Source of the DNA: VXRN01 sp965197695
GTDB taxonomy: Bacteria; Chloroflexota; Dehalococcoidia; Lucifugimonadales; UBA1123
Assembly: GCA_965197695.1 (NCBI GenBank)
Contig: OZ240222.1
Span: 1,426,001 to 1,490,000, forward strand
DNA: 64,000 nt
Reading direction: 5' to 3'
In this document: positions 25,389 to 35,498 of the stretch, one piece after another
Layout: each line of letters opens with the position of its first letter
Numbering within the stretch: position 1 is the first letter of the stretch
Translations under genes and position numbers: made by a program
The notes under the pieces: model-generated
The model's database searches: none
What the model saw: only the letters and a program-made list of their open reading frames with translations
What the model was told of the DNA's origin: nothing

Positions 25389-26339
25389 TCAGACCTTTGC
25401 CAGCTTCGAGAAGCTCCGTAGCTCCTTGGGCGGGTCCATGTGACTGCCGCGGATGGTGAAAGACACCTCACCGACATAGATGTTGCCGCTGCTGTCCACG
25501 CCCATGCCATGCGGGGCGATGAACTCGCCGACTCCCTCTCCCTCGTCGTCGTCGCCAAATAGCGCGAGCCGCTTGCCGTTCGGATCGTAGATGCTGATGC
25601 GGTGGCCGTGCCGAGGCGGGGTCGGGTCGGACTGTGTCGCGCTCGGAAGCTCGCCGACGTAGATGTTCCCATCCGGACCGATCGTCATGCCGTTGGGAAG
25701 GTGGATGTTGTTCCACACGTCCAGCACGTTGCCGTCGCCGTCGAACACCTGGATTCTGTGCGCCTCGCGGTCTGCGACGAGGATCCGGTCGTCGTCGTCC
25801 ACGGCGATGTTGTGCGGGCGCAGGAACTCGCCCGGATCTATGCCGGGACCGCCCCAGCTCTTCACGTACTCTCCGTCGCCGGTGTACTTGTGGACGTTGA
25901 AGTTGCCATAGCCGTCGGATATGTATATGTGACCGGTCTTTCTGGAGATCGCGGCGTGCGTAGGCCGGTTGAACGGTTCGCCTCCCCATATCCGGGACGA
26001 CACGCCGGATGTGCCGATGGTCATCAGCAGCTCCCCGTCACGGGTGAACTTGGTGATGGTGTGGATACCGTCGTCCACACAGTAGATCGTGTCCTCCGGT
26101 CCGACGTGGATGCCGTGCGTGCGGTTTCCGAAGATGCCCCTGCCGAACCCGCGCGCGAAGTTGCCGTCCCGGTCGAACACCATTACGGGGAAGTCGGGAT
26201 TGCGACTGAAGGCATAGACGTCGTCCTGAGAGTCCACCGCTACGCCGGGAGTCTCGATCAACCTCGCGCCTTCCGGCATCTGGTGCCAGTCCAGGATGTG
26301 CTCGTATCTGAAATCGCCCTCGCCCAGTATCGCGCCCAT
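25389..26339 (-). CDS. NHL-repeat beta-propeller protein
   Basis: A 316-residue protein built of about six NHL-type blades (for example THGIHVGPEDTIYCVDDG, RPHNIAVDDDDRILVADREA, PHGMGVDSSGNIYVGEV). It resembles the peptidyl-glycine alpha-amidating lyase-like family common in Chloroflexota. No signal peptide is seen, so it is probably cytoplasmic; an enzymatic role is not certain. The start at ATG 26339 has AGGAGGAG 6 bases upstream. The C-terminus DPPKELRSFSKL is the usual end of this group. Confidence 0.82.
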   Translation of the reverse strand: MGAILGEGDFRYEHILDWHQMPEGARLIETPGVAVDSQDDVYAFSRNPDFPVMVFDRDGNFARGFGRGIFGNRTHGIHVGPEDTIYCVDDGIHTITKFTRDGELLMTIGTSGVSSRIWGGEPFNRPTHAAISRKTGHIYISDGYGNFNVHKYTGDGEYVKSWGGPGIDPGEFLRPHNIAVDDDDRILVADREAHRIQVFDGDGNVLDVWNNIHLPNGMTIGPDGNIYVGELPSATQSDPTPPRHGHRISIYDPNGKRLALFGDDDEGEGVGEFIAPHGMGVDSSGNIYVGEVSFTIRGSHMDPPKELRSFSKLAKV

Positions 26340-26482
26340 GGTCGCTCCTCCTGTTGCTTGCGTCTGATAGATCAGGGCGCATCGTAGTCTAGGGCATGTG
26401 GCGTGTCAAACCGCCGAGCCGCCCTGCTGTAGGTGTTGGCCTACTAGCAGGGCGAGGTCGTCTTCTCGGCAGATCAACTTGG

Positions 26483-27818
26483 TCAACCACCGACCTCGCC
26501 TATTCTTTTATAGACCGTCCAGCCCTCGATCACTTCGATCGTTTCGTACTCTGACTCCACAAAATCGAAGAACCTTTGGAACACACTCGAATCGTGCAGG
26601 TAGCGTCCGTCGGTGGGACGCCAGTCTCGGCGTGTCTCTCTGTCCAGGGGAGGCAGTCGTAAATTCCGTGTGTCGACTATGATCTCTGGACGCCCGTCGA
26701 TGACGGCAGAAGTAAACTCACTACGATTGATTGGATCGGCATAGCCGTGCTTGACTAGCGGGTATTGATAGAAGAACCGTGTGGGTGAGTCACGGTCGGT
26801 GAGTAGATGTATCTGTGTGTCCGCACCCCAAACTAGGATCGAGTCGTCGGGGGCAGTCTCACGTTTGATAAGTTCGGAGACGTGAACTCTCTTGTCTGTG
26901 GCAGTCATGGGATCGTCGGTGTAATTCTCGGCTAAGTGCCTGACCGCTCGATATATGTCTGTGTAGGGAGCATAATAGTTCACCACGATAAACAGCAGCA
27001 GGACTGATATAAACACGGGGGAAACGAGTTGTTTCTTGCCGAGATGCACCAGATAGCCCATATACAGTGTTCCAACTGGAAGCATGGCTAGGAAGTAGTG
27101 GGACCAACCAAAGCCAGATAACAGGATGAGTGCCACCTCGACCGGACCAAGGATCAGGGCGCACGACAGAAGACTCTTGTAGCGATCTTCCTCCGTTTTG
27201 CCGGTCAGACAATGGTGAACTCCGATACACCAGGCCGCCACGAACAGCAATGACACCAAAGACAGAGTTGCCGCCAGTTTTTGGGCTGCATTGAACCTAT
27301 CTGCGAGCGAAGCGTCTGAATAAGCGATGTTGTATGCGAGTGAAGCATCCCATAACGCATCCAATGCGCCTACCACAGCGAACACCAGTGACACCACAAT
27401 GAGGACTGCCAAACCCCCAGCGACTGACCAGAGCAGCCACGTGAGAGCGATGCCTCTCCTAATGACCCAGTAGATGCCAATAGCCACCCATACGCCGATA
27501 AGATTACCTCTGAGTAGGAACGCAGCCGCACCCAGCACACCGATCAGGAGGGATTCCCAAGTCCCTCCCGCCTGGGGTTGCTTCTTTCCCATTCGCCCGA
27601 ATAGGTACAGGCTGCCGAATTGGAACAGCAGGGCGTAATACTCTGTCAGGTTTCCGCCGAGCCGCCAGACGTAGACCAGCAGGACTGCTACCGAGAACAG
27701 CGCCGCGTCAACGCCAAAGTGCTGGCGCACTACCTTGAAAGCCAGCCAGGTCAAACCGATCAAGAAAGCCGTCTGAACGAACCAGATACCCCAAAGGCCG
27801 CCAATGACGAGACCTAAG
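26483..27818 (-). pseudogene. GT39/ArnT-like membrane glycosyltransferase, C-terminal part (split by IS)
   Basis: About 445 codons of a polytopic membrane protein, with roughly nine hydrophobic helices up to about 26970 and then a soluble C-terminal domain ending in EGWTVYKRIG. It starts inside the coding frame at GLVIGGLWGIWFVQTAF. The N-terminal part lies at 29277-29505 on the far side of an insertion sequence. Joining the two parts while removing the IS and one copy of the 5-bp target duplication gives an open frame of 519 residues, so the break is exactly the insertion. The function would have been lipid-linked sugar transfer at the membrane. Confidence 0.85.
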
Positions 27819-29276
27819 CTCGACTTTGTACAAAACTTAGATAGAGAGAACAGGGTAAGCTGACAAGACCCAACCACCACGAAAGGTCAGAGTCATGCTC
27901 ACCCTGCCCGATGCCATTGTATCCCTACTCAGTCCGTTCGCGCCGATGTTTCAGGCCAGGACATGGTCGAAAGTGCAGGTGCTGCTCGTCGGCGCAGTCC
28001 TGGCCACGCGCAAGAGGACCGTTACCTCCGCGCTCCGCGCCATGGGACTCAGCGACGAGCCAGGCTTTGCTCGGTACCACCACGTTCTCAACCGCGCTGT
28101 GTGGTCACCGCTCCAGCTAAGCCGTGTGATGCTGTCGCTCTTGATACAGCACCTCGATCAGGGTGATGGTCCACTGGTGTTTGGGATCGACGAGACCTTG
28201 GAGCGGCGACGTGGCAAGCAGATCAAGGCCAAGGGGATATATCGCGACGGAGTGCGCTCCAGCGGGAGTCATTTCGTCAAGGCCTCCGGCCTGCGTTGGA
28301 TTGGATAAGTCTGATGTTGTTGACCACCATACCCTGGGCACATCGGACATGGGCGTTGCCTGTGCTGACTGCCCTGGCTCCCTCTGAGCGCTACTGCCAG
28401 AAGCTGGGGCGGACTCACAAAAAGCTCACCGACTGGGCGCGTCAGATGATCCTCCAGCTCCGTCGCTGGCTGCCCAACCGTCCCCTGGTACTGGTCGCCG
28501 ACAGCAGCTACGCTGCCCTCGATCTGCTCCACTTCTGTCAGTCCATGACTCATCCGGTCACCTTCATTACCCGTTTGCGTCTGGACGCCGCGCTCTACGA
28601 ACCCGCTCCACCTCGACTGCCCGGACAGATGGGGCGTCCACGCCTCAAGGGCCAACGTCTGCCCACGCTCGGCAAACTCCTTGAATGTCCCGATGCAGGC
28701 TGGACCACGATGTCTGTGGACTGGTACGACGGCGCCATCCGCACGGTGGAGATCGTCTCTGATACAGCGGTCTGGTATCACACGGGCAAGCCACCCGTGC
28801 CCATTCGCTGGGTCCTCATTCGAGACCCCCTATACCAGTTCGACTCCCAGGCGCTGCTGTGTACTGATCCTGCGATCAGTCCAGACCAGATCATCGAGTG
28901 GTTCGTGTTGCGCTGGCAGATCGAGGTGACGTTTCAGGAGACACGCGCCCATCTGGGAGTAGAGACTCAACGCCAATGGTCGGATCGCGCCATATCCCGG
29001 ACCACTCCTGTGCTGTTGGGGCTGTTCTCCTGGATAACTCTCGCAGCACACCTGTTGAGAGATCGCCGGCTGGCGACTCCACGATCAGCGGCATGGTATG
29101 TCAAGTCGGTGCCCACTTTCGTCGATGCGATCGCTCTGGTGCGCCGTCACCTCTGGAGTGCTTCAGAGACTTTCTGCATGTCCCCACAGAAACCCGATAT
29201 GCGGAAAGTCCCAACGCCGCTGTACAACAGATTCATAGAATCGCTGGCCTACGCAGCGTGAATGTACAAAGTCGAG
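27819..29276 (+). mobile_element. Insertion sequence, 1,458 bp, IS4-like DDE type
   Basis: The ends are inverted repeats CTCGACTTTGTACA (27819-27832) and its complement TGTACAAAGTCGAG (29263-29276). The 5-bp target duplication CTAAG lies at 27814-27818 and 29277-29281. It contains one transposase gene, broken by a 5-bp tandem duplication. Removing the IS plus one CTAAG restores the host gene frame. IS family is by protein motif (Y/F-x2-R-x3-E signature region), so the subgroup is uncertain. Confidence 0.92.
27895..29261 (+). pseudogene. DDE transposase, frameshifted by 5-bp tandem duplication
   Basis: ORF part 1 (27895-28308) ends ...ASGLRWIG-stop; part 2 continues ISLMLLTTIPWAHRTW to the stop at 29261. 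At the junction TTGGA is present twice in tandem (28296-28305). Taking out one copy joins the frames to a 453-residue protein. Probable catalytic acids are D in FGIDETLERRRG and D in VLVADSSYA, with E in the FVLRWQIEVTFQETRAHLG region. Because the lesion is a tandem duplication without a slippery run, this is inactivation rather than programmed frameshifting. The element could move only if another copy supplies transposase. Confidence 0.88.
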
Positions 29277-29505
29277 CTAAGAGGTTAATCAAGTATATGA
29301 CAGGGCCCTTGTGATCCCAGCGGTCCAGGTAGGGGATCTCTCCCTCCAGGACACCCTCTGCCACATAGACGAAGGCGCTTGCGTCACGGCCCGGATACTC
29401 TATGAACGAGTTCAGAGTCAGGACGATGAGGACGCAGATGGTGACGGCCCAGGCGATGCGAACCAGGGTTCCGTTTGCCTTGAGGGGAATGAAGACCTTT
29501 GTCAT
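29277..29505 (-). pseudogene. GT39/ArnT-like glycosyltransferase, N-terminal part (split by IS)
   Basis: Start ATG at 29505 (MTKVFIPLKANGTLVRIAW), one TM helix, then the first extracytoplasmic loop GRDASAFVYVAEGVLEGEIP YLDRWDHKGP, which carries the acidic residue typical of ArnT/PMT-like enzymes. The reading stops making sense at 29281 where the IS begins. Upstream GTG at 29529 is a possible alternative start. See the C-terminal part at 26483-27818. Confidence 0.85.
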
Positions 29506-29661
29506 GAGGTATATCCTAGCACTCACCACCCCGAAGCAAACGGAACCAACCGCCCAGCGCCAAAGCCCGCCTTACTTGTCACCTCGTAGCGCCGTGCGGT
29601 AGAGTTACTTGAACCGAGACAATCCTCCGGGCGCCCGTTGAAGGGGCGCTCGGATCGTCGC

Positions 29662-29753
29662 GGACAGGTGGCCGAGCGGCTGAAGGCGCGCCCCTGCTAA
29701 GGGCGTAGGGTCTCAACGGGCTCTCGTGGGTTCGAATCCCACCCTGTCCGCCA
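29662..29753 (+). tRNA. tRNA-Ser (GCT)
   Basis: Acceptor GGACAGG pairs with CCTGTCC, followed by G73 and an encoded CCA. The D arm is GCCGAGCGGCTGAAGGC, the anticodon loop CTGCTAA with GCT at 29696-29698 reads AGC/AGU, a long class II variable arm follows, and the T loop is TTCGAATCC. Confidence 0.95.
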
Positions 29754-29847
29754 GTGCCGCCCATATTCAGTCTGAACACCGCGCCTTGACCAAAACCGCC
29801 GACCGCGATCACGCCTCCGCTATCCTCGTATCCAACGAGGGCCGATC

Positions 29848-30906
29848 ATGACAACAGGTGTACTGGACAAGTACCAGGACTACCTCCCGGTTAGCGACGA
29901 CACTCCGATGTTCTCGCTGGGAGAGGGCGACACACCGCTCGTGAAGTCGCGGACCATCGGCGACATGGTGGGATGCGACGAGCTCTACTTCAAGCTCGAG
30001 GGCTGCAACCCGACCGGCTCGTTCAAGGACCGCGGCATGGTGGTGGCGGTGGCCAAGGCGATCGAGGCGGGCGGGCGGAGCATAGCCTGCGCCTCCACCG
30101 GCAACACCAGCGCCTCGGCCGCGGCGTATGGGGCGTACATGGACCTGCCCACGACGGTCATCGTCCCGAAGGGCAACGTGTCCAGGGGCAAGCTGGCGCA
30201 GGCCATCGCCTACGGCGCGCGAATCATGCTCATCCGGGGAAGTTTCGACCACGCGCTCCAGCTCGTCAGAGAGCTGACGGAGCGAAACCCGATCATCCTG
30301 GTGAACTCGGTCAATCCGAACCGTATCCAGGGTCAGAAGACCGCGGCGTTCGAGATTGTCGAGGACCTCGGAGCCGCGCCGGACTTCCTGTTCATTCCCG
30401 TCGGGAATGCCGGCAACATCACCGCCTACTGGCTTGGATTCCAGGAGGCCTTCAGCAACGAGTGGACGTCGGTACGGCCGCGGATGATGGGCTTTCAGGC
30501 GGAGGGCGCCGCTCCGATTGTCCGAGGCGATGTCGTGCCGGAACCTGAGACGATCGCGTCGGCGATCCGCATCGGCAACCCCGCAAGCTGGAACGGCGCT
30601 ATCAAGGCGCGTGACGAGTCCGGCGGCGCAATCGACATGGTATCGGACCAGAACATCCTGGACGCATACAAGCTCATGGCCAGCGGTGAGGGCGTGTTCT
30701 GCGAGCCGGCATCGGCGGCAAGCGTGGCGGGGCTGTTGAAGCGCGCGGAGTCCGGACTGGACCTCACGGGCAAGCGCGTCGTATGCGTCATCACCGGCTC
30801 AGGACTCAAGGACCCCGATCTCGCCAACGAGATCGAGCCGGAGTGGATGGAGGAGTATCCTCCGGACCTGGCCGCTGTCGAGCAGGCCCTGACTCAGACG
30901 AAGTGA
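29848..30906 (+). CDS. thrC: Threonine synthase
   Basis: PLP-dependent conversion of O-phosphohomoserine to threonine. Of 352 residues; the Schiff-base lysine is K60 in CNPTGSFKDRG, then ASTGNTSASAAAYGA, the phosphate-binding loop VGNAGNI and a C-terminal CEPASAASVAGL. The length fits the short bacterial/archaeal class. ATG 29848 follows GAGGG. It stands alone here: no homoserine kinase or dehydrogenase is adjacent. Confidence 0.94.
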   Translation: MTTGVLDKYQDYLPVSDDTPMFSLGEGDTPLVKSRTIGDMVGCDELYFKLEGCNPTGSFKDRGMVVAVAKAIEAGGRSIACASTGNTSASAAAYGAYMDLPTTVIVPKGNVSRGKLAQAIAYGARIMLIRGSFDHALQLVRELTERNPIILVNSVNPNRIQGQKTAAFEIVEDLGAAPDFLFIPVGNAGNITAYWLGFQEAFSNEWTSVRPRMMGFQAEGAAPIVRGDVVPEPETIASAIRIGNPASWNGAIKARDESGGAIDMVSDQNILDAYKLMASGEGVFCEPASAASVAGLLKRAESGLDLTGKRVVCVITGSGLKDPDLANEIEPEWMEEYPPDLAAVEQALTQTK

Positions 30907-30960
30907 ATAGAATATGATGGAACAACCGGCCCGACAGTACAGCCGAGCGCCTGTCCGTGC

Positions 30961-31566
30961 ATGTGGGCAGGCCGGGAACCCCTCGGAAGGCAGGAACCTC
31001 CTCTGTCAATAGACGAACCACGGATACGCGACGCTGTGGCATCGATCATCACGGCGCTGGGAGAAGACCCCGAACGCGAAGGCCTGCGACAGACGCCAAG
31101 CCGCGTCGCGGCCATGTACACCGAGTTCTTCTCCGGCCTCGACCAGGACCCGGCCGATGAGCTGGCAGCCGGGTTTGAAGAAGGCCATCAGGAGATGGTG
31201 ATCCTCAAAGACATCTCGTTCTTCTCGGTCTGCGAGCATCACTTCCTCCCGTTCTACGGGAAGGCGCACATGGGGTATCTGCCCTGTGGAAGGGTGGTGG
31301 GCGCAAGCAAGATGGCACGCGCGCTCGACGTGTTGTCGAGGCGTCCGCAGATGCAGGAGCGGCTCACCACTCAACTCGTCGACGCGGTCCAGGACACCCT
31401 CATGCCGCAGGGGGTGATAGCCGTACTGGACGCCGAGCATATGTGCATGACGCTCCGCGGAGTCAGAAAGCCGGGGAGTCGCGTCGTCACGACAGCGGCC
31501 CGCGGCGTGATCCAACAGGACTCGAACAGGCGGGCCGAGTTTCTGTCGCTGCTTCGGGAGGCCTAG
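30961..31566 (+). CDS. folE: GTP cyclohydrolase I
   Basis: Converts GTP to 7,8-dihydroneopterin triphosphate, the first step of folate (and queuosine precursor) synthesis. Of 201 residues; zinc ligands C91 and H94 in VCEHHFLPFYGKAHMGYLP and C162 in EHMCMTLRGVRKPGS. The core GEDPEREGLRQTPSRVA is canonical. The start at ATG 30961 has no clear ribosome site and adds about 15 residues to the usual start, so the true start may be a little downstream. With queF in the same window, GTP cyclohydrolase could also feed the deazapurine pathway. It is followed after 3 bases by an acetyltransferase gene. Confidence 0.93.
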   Translation: MWAGREPLGRQEPPLSIDEPRIRDAVASIITALGEDPEREGLRQTPSRVAAMYTEFFSGLDQDPADELAAGFEEGHQEMVILKDISFFSVCEHHFLPFYGKAHMGYLPCGRVVGASKMARALDVLSRRPQMQERLTTQLVDAVQDTLMPQGVIAVLDAEHMCMTLRGVRKPGSRVVTTAARGVIQQDSNRRAEFLSLLREA

Positions 31567-31569
31567 ACG

Positions 31570-32547
31570 GTGGGCGTTTCGGTCAGGCAGGAGACCTTCG
31601 ATTCGATAGAGCGCACCTGGGAGGACATCCTCCCATCCTGCGTCACCGATACGATATTCGTAACGCCGTGGTGGCAGAGGACATGGTGGAACAACTTCGG
31701 CGGGGAGCGCACTCAGAAAATCCTGTCCCTAAACGACGGCGACACCCTGCTCGGAATTGCGCCGCTGATGTCGCGGGATGGATATCTGACCTTCCTGGGC
31801 GACCGGGACCTGTCGGACTACTTCGACTTCATCGTCCCTGCCGACAAGGTGTGCCGGTTCTACCCGGCGCTGTTCAGCTGCCTGTTGGACCTGGACTGGC
31901 GGACGCTCGACCTGCCATCGCTGCCGACCGGGTCGCCCACCCTGGACTTCCTGCCGAAACTGGCTGAGGCCCGGGGTTGGCGCGTCGAAATCGAAGAGGA
32001 CACGACGACACCGAAAGCGTTCCTCCCCGGCACATGGGACGAGTTCATGGCCGGCCTGAGAAGGAAGGACCGGCACGAGCTGCGGCGAAAGCTGCGCAGG
32101 CTGGAACGAGAGGACTCACACCGCCAGTACGCGGCGGACGGCGACTCGCTCGATGCCACGATGCGTGACTTCTTCAGGCTGCTGCGGGCGAGCCGTCAGG
32201 ACAAGAACGAGTTCCTCACGCCGGAGCGGGAGCGGTTCTTCCTGGACATCGCGCGGGAGTCGGCCAGCCGGGACCAGTTCAGGCTGTACTTCCTGGAGGT
32301 TGGCGGCGAGCGTGTCGCGGCCTGCATCTGCTTCGACTACGGCGACGACTATCTTCTGTATAATAGCGGCTACGATCCCGGCTACTCGCGGCTGAGCGTC
32401 GGCCTCATCAACAAGGCGCTGAGCGTTCAGACGGCGATCGAAGAGGGCCGCAAGGTCTTCAACTTCCTCAAAGGCAACGAACGGTACAAGTACCATCTGG
32501 GCGCCAAAGACGAGTCCGTATTCAACCTGACAGTTACTCGTGATTAG
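31570..32547 (+). CDS. GNAT-fold acetyltransferase (BcsL/CelD, FemAB-like)
   Basis: A 325-residue protein with the Acetyltransf_6 layout: N-terminal FVTPWWQRTWWNNFGGE, central basic helix LRRKDRHELRRKLRRLERED and a C-terminal acyl-transfer domain (VAACICFDYGDDYLLYNSGY, then VFNFLKGNERYKYHLGA). Such proteins often act in exopolysaccharide or cell-envelope synthesis. The GTG at 31570 lies 3 bases after folE, with GGGAGG inside the folE end. The downstream glycosyltransferase supports an envelope role (inference). Confidence 0.82.
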   Translation: MGVSVRQETFDSIERTWEDILPSCVTDTIFVTPWWQRTWWNNFGGERTQKILSLNDGDTLLGIAPLMSRDGYLTFLGDRDLSDYFDFIVPADKVCRFYPALFSCLLDLDWRTLDLPSLPTGSPTLDFLPKLAEARGWRVEIEEDTTTPKAFLPGTWDEFMAGLRRKDRHELRRKLRRLEREDSHRQYAADGDSLDATMRDFFRLLRASRQDKNEFLTPERERFFLDIARESASRDQFRLYFLEVGGERVAACICFDYGDDYLLYNSGYDPGYSRLSVGLINKALSVQTAIEEGRKVFNFLKGNERYKYHLGAKDESVFNLTVTRD

Positions 32548-32637
32548 AAACACACGCTTTGCATAGAGCCTGGGTGCCGGTTTGGTCCAGTGGACCGACC
32601 ATCGCCCCAGGCCGGAACCTCTCGGAGTATCCTATTA

Positions 32638-33873
32638 TTGTGTACCGGTAAACTGGCGATACTGAGCTTTCATGGCTGTCCCGTGGCGAGATTGGGTGAA
32701 AAGGACACGGGCGGCATGAACGTTTACGTGCTTCAGCTCGCTCGCGAGTTCGCCCGGCGGGGCCGCGAGGTGGACGTGTTCACCCGTTACCACGATCCGG
32801 ACGATCCAAAGATCGTGGACATCGAACCGGGCGCCAGGGTCATCCACCTGGAAGCCGGCCCTCACGACGCCGCGAAGGGCGACCTCTACCATTACATCCC
32901 CGGATTCGTTACGAAGCTGCTCGACTTCCAACGAGCCGAGGAGGCCGAATACGACCTGATCCACAGCCACTACTGGCTGTCCGGCGGGGTGGGAATGGTC
33001 CTGAGCCGCGAGTGGGGCATCCCGCACGTCGCCACGTTCCACACGCTCGCAAAGACCAAGATGCAAGCGCGCGCGGGAGAACGAGAGTCCCAGCTTCGGC
33101 AGGATGTCGAAGAGCTGGTGATGTCCGACGCCGACGGCGTCATCGTTTCGACAGGAGATGAGCGCCAGGACGTCGGAAGGCTATACGATGCTCCGATTCA
33201 CAAGGTGGAGGTCATTCCCGCGGGCGTAAACCTCGACACCTTTCACCCCGTTGACCGGGACGAGGCGCGTCGAGCTCTGGGCATCGCCGAGGAGAACGTC
33301 ATCCTGTACGTGGGACGGATCGAGCCGCTTAAGGGGATCGATATCCTGCTCCGGGCGGTGCCGATGCTCGAACGGGAACAGGACCTCCGCGTACTGATCG
33401 TCGGTGGAAGCCCAAGCGGCGACGCTGAGCTCGATCGCCTGAGAACGCTGGCGAAAGATCTCGATATTCAGGACTCCGTCACGTTCACCGGATCGGTCCC
33501 CCAGCACCGGCTTCCGGCGTACTACGCCGCCGCCGATGTCTTCGTCCTGCCGTCTCACTCAGAGAGCTTCGGGCTCGCGGCGCTGGAGGCAATGGCCTGC
33601 GGGACCCCGGTGGTCGTATCCAGGGTCGGCGGTCTGAAGACCTTCATAAAGAGCGGCGAGACCGGGTACCTCGTGCCGTGGAGATGTCCTGAGTCGTTCG
33701 CCCAGCGTCTGGACGTCCTGCTCGCCAACCCGGAACTCAGGTATACGATGGGTCGAGCAGCCCGGACGCAGGCGCTGAACATGGGTTGGGGACGTGTCGC
33801 AGACCGGATGCTGGACTGCTACGACGGCATGATCGGCGACTACGCGTCAGCCGGAACGATCGCCGGCGACTGA
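32638..33873 (+). CDS. Family 4 glycosyltransferase (MshA/sucrose-phosphate synthase-like)
   Basis: GT-B glycosyltransferase using a nucleotide sugar. The N-domain has LAILSFHGCPVARLGEKDTG then GGMNVYVLQLAREFARRG; the C-domain has VIPAGVNLDTFHP, LYVGRIEPLKGIDILL and SHSESFGLAALEAMACGTPV with the EX7E acids. TTG 32638 with GGAG upstream is preferred, as homology starts at KLAILSFHG; the frame is open from GTG 32590. About 411 residues. Similar enzymes make mycothiol precursor or sucrose phosphate; which one cannot be told. Confidence 0.87.
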   Translation: MCTGKLAILSFHGCPVARLGEKDTGGMNVYVLQLAREFARRGREVDVFTRYHDPDDPKIVDIEPGARVIHLEAGPHDAAKGDLYHYIPGFVTKLLDFQRAEEAEYDLIHSHYWLSGGVGMVLSREWGIPHVATFHTLAKTKMQARAGERESQLRQDVEELVMSDADGVIVSTGDERQDVGRLYDAPIHKVEVIPAGVNLDTFHPVDRDEARRALGIAEENVILYVGRIEPLKGIDILLRAVPMLEREQDLRVLIVGGSPSGDAELDRLRTLAKDLDIQDSVTFTGSVPQHRLPAYYAAADVFVLPSHSESFGLAALEAMACGTPVVVSRVGGLKTFIKSGETGYLVPWRCPESFAQRLDVLLANPELRYTMGRAARTQALNMGWGRVADRMLDCYDGMIGDYASAGTIAGD

Positions 33874-33883
33874 GCCGGCGGGA

Positions 33884-35107
33884 CTAGAGTCCGCTCACGC
33901 CCGCGGTGGACGGGGTCGCGGCGGCGCGTTCGCGCGTTCGACTGATACCGATCCGTCGGGAGATGATTACCTTCTGGATCTCGACGGTTCCCGCGGGGTG
34001 GGCGCCGACAAGGCTGCCGCGCTGGTAAACCTCGGGTTCGCCTCCGAACGGAGCGCGCGGCTCCTGGGTCCCGCACAAGCTGTACATGCCCATGATGTCG
34101 CGCGCGCGGTCCGCATTCTTGATCCGGTACAGCTTTCCGAACATCGACGTCTGGGAGCCGTGGTACGTCATCTCCTGGCGGGACTGGTACATACCATAGT
34201 TGCGAAGATTCAGTAGGCTGTGGACGTGGGAGTCGATGTAGGCCGATACAGTCTCCTGCTGGGTGATCGGGTCATCGCCGAGGCCGCCGCCGTTACGCTT
34301 GGACGATCGGACGAACTGCAAAAGATTCTCCATCGACTCGTCCCGAGGGAACGCCTGACCCCGTCCGCCGTGCTCGACCTCGAGCGTCGTCTGCGTGACC
34401 TGCCAGCCCTGATGGTCGCCGCCGATCAGATGGTCGCCGGGAATCCGGACGTTGTCGAAGAAGAAGACGCTCTGGTCGTCCCCGGACAGCAGGTCCATCC
34501 GATCCTGTGACAGTCCGCCGGCCGGGAACGGGACCATGAAGTAGCCCAGGTTGCGGTGGCGCGGGGCGTCCGGATCGGTCATGAACGGTCCGAAAAGGAA
34601 GTCGGGCTCACCGACACCGCTGATCCAGATCTTCTGGCCGTTGAGGATGAAGTCGTCGCCGTCCCTGACGGCGCGAGCCTGCAGCGACGCGAGGTCTGAG
34701 CCGGCATTCGGCTCCGAGAAGTTCTGGAACGCGACCTTGTCCGCGCTCAGAAGCGGCTTCAGGAACTGGTTCTTCTGCGATTCGTCGGCCCACACGAGCA
34801 GCGTCGGGAATACCAGGCCGTTGGTGAACCCCGGAACGACCCTGGCGCGCCGGAACTCCTCCTGGATGATCGTCTCGTGCTCACCCGAGAGACCGCCGCC
34901 GCCGTACTCCTTCGGATATGTGGGATAGAGCCAGCCCTTTTCCGCCAGCGTCTTGTGCATATCCCGCCAGAACCAGTACTGGTCATCGGACAGCTCCATC
35001 CGGTCAACGGGGTCCTTCATCCCTTCGGGGATGTTCTCGTCCAGCCATGCCCTGATTTCCTGACGGAACTCTTCCTGGTCTTCAGTGTACGCGTACGCAA
35101 AATCCAT
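33884..35107 (-). CDS. Acyl-CoA dehydrogenase
   Basis: FAD enzyme of 407 residues oxidising an acyl-CoA at the alpha-beta position. Recognisable parts: N-terminal helical domain, the FAD/substrate motif FQNFSEPNAGSDLASLQARA at 128-147, NGQKIWISG at 156-164, and a C-terminal helical domain with HPAGTVEIQKVIISRRIG. GGAG lies upstream of ATG 35107. It converges with the glycosyltransferase (10-base gap). Substrate chain length is not predictable. Confidence 0.9.
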   Translation of the reverse strand: MDFAYAYTEDQEEFRQEIRAWLDENIPEGMKDPVDRMELSDDQYWFWRDMHKTLAEKGWLYPTYPKEYGGGGLSGEHETIIQEEFRRARVVPGFTNGLVFPTLLVWADESQKNQFLKPLLSADKVAFQNFSEPNAGSDLASLQARAVRDGDDFILNGQKIWISGVGEPDFLFGPFMTDPDAPRHRNLGYFMVPFPAGGLSQDRMDLLSGDDQSVFFFDNVRIPGDHLIGGDHQGWQVTQTTLEVEHGGRGQAFPRDESMENLLQFVRSSKRNGGGLGDDPITQQETVSAYIDSHVHSLLNLRNYGMYQSRQEMTYHGSQTSMFGKLYRIKNADRARDIMGMYSLCGTQEPRAPFGGEPEVYQRGSLVGAHPAGTVEIQKVIISRRIGISRTRERAAATPSTAGVSGL

Positions 35108-35348
35108 TCGGTCACACTCCGGCTACAGCCTGATTATACAGGCTCAAATCCAGACACTATTCAAGCGATGGCGACAATGGTAGGTCGGTAGGTGGGCGCC
35201 TGTCAACATCGGGACCGTTTCGGCACTGTTGCATACGGTGTTGAGACTGTGGGAGACACCGTAACAGTTGCGCCCCTACGGTCATCCGTTTGCTTGACTT
35301 GACGGTGCTGGGACCCCCCAAGAGCGAGGCGGTCGATACTGGATGGCG

Positions 35349-35423
35349 TGGCTCCGCAGGTAGGATTCGAACCTACGACCAATCGGTTAACAGCCGACCG
35401 CTCTACCACTGAGCTACTGCGGA
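35349..35423 (-). tRNA. tRNA-Asn (GTT)
   Basis: Acceptor TCCGCAG pairs with CTGCGGA, followed by G73 and encoded CCA. D arm AGCTCAGTGGTAGAGC, anticodon loop CTGTTAA with GTT at 35391-35389, T loop TTCGAATCC. The flanking intergenic DNA on the left (35108-35348) shows no gene. Confidence 0.95.
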
Positions 35424-35498
35424 GCGTTGCGGGGGAAGTGGCGCAGGAACCACACGATCATAATATCACCGCGTCTGGACGCGGCTCAAGTTGGCCGA

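Noticed and set aside
27895..29261. Programmed -1 frameshifting in the transposase
   Set aside because: No slippery run is present; a tandem TTGGA duplication explains the shift, and removing it gives one clean 453-residue frame.
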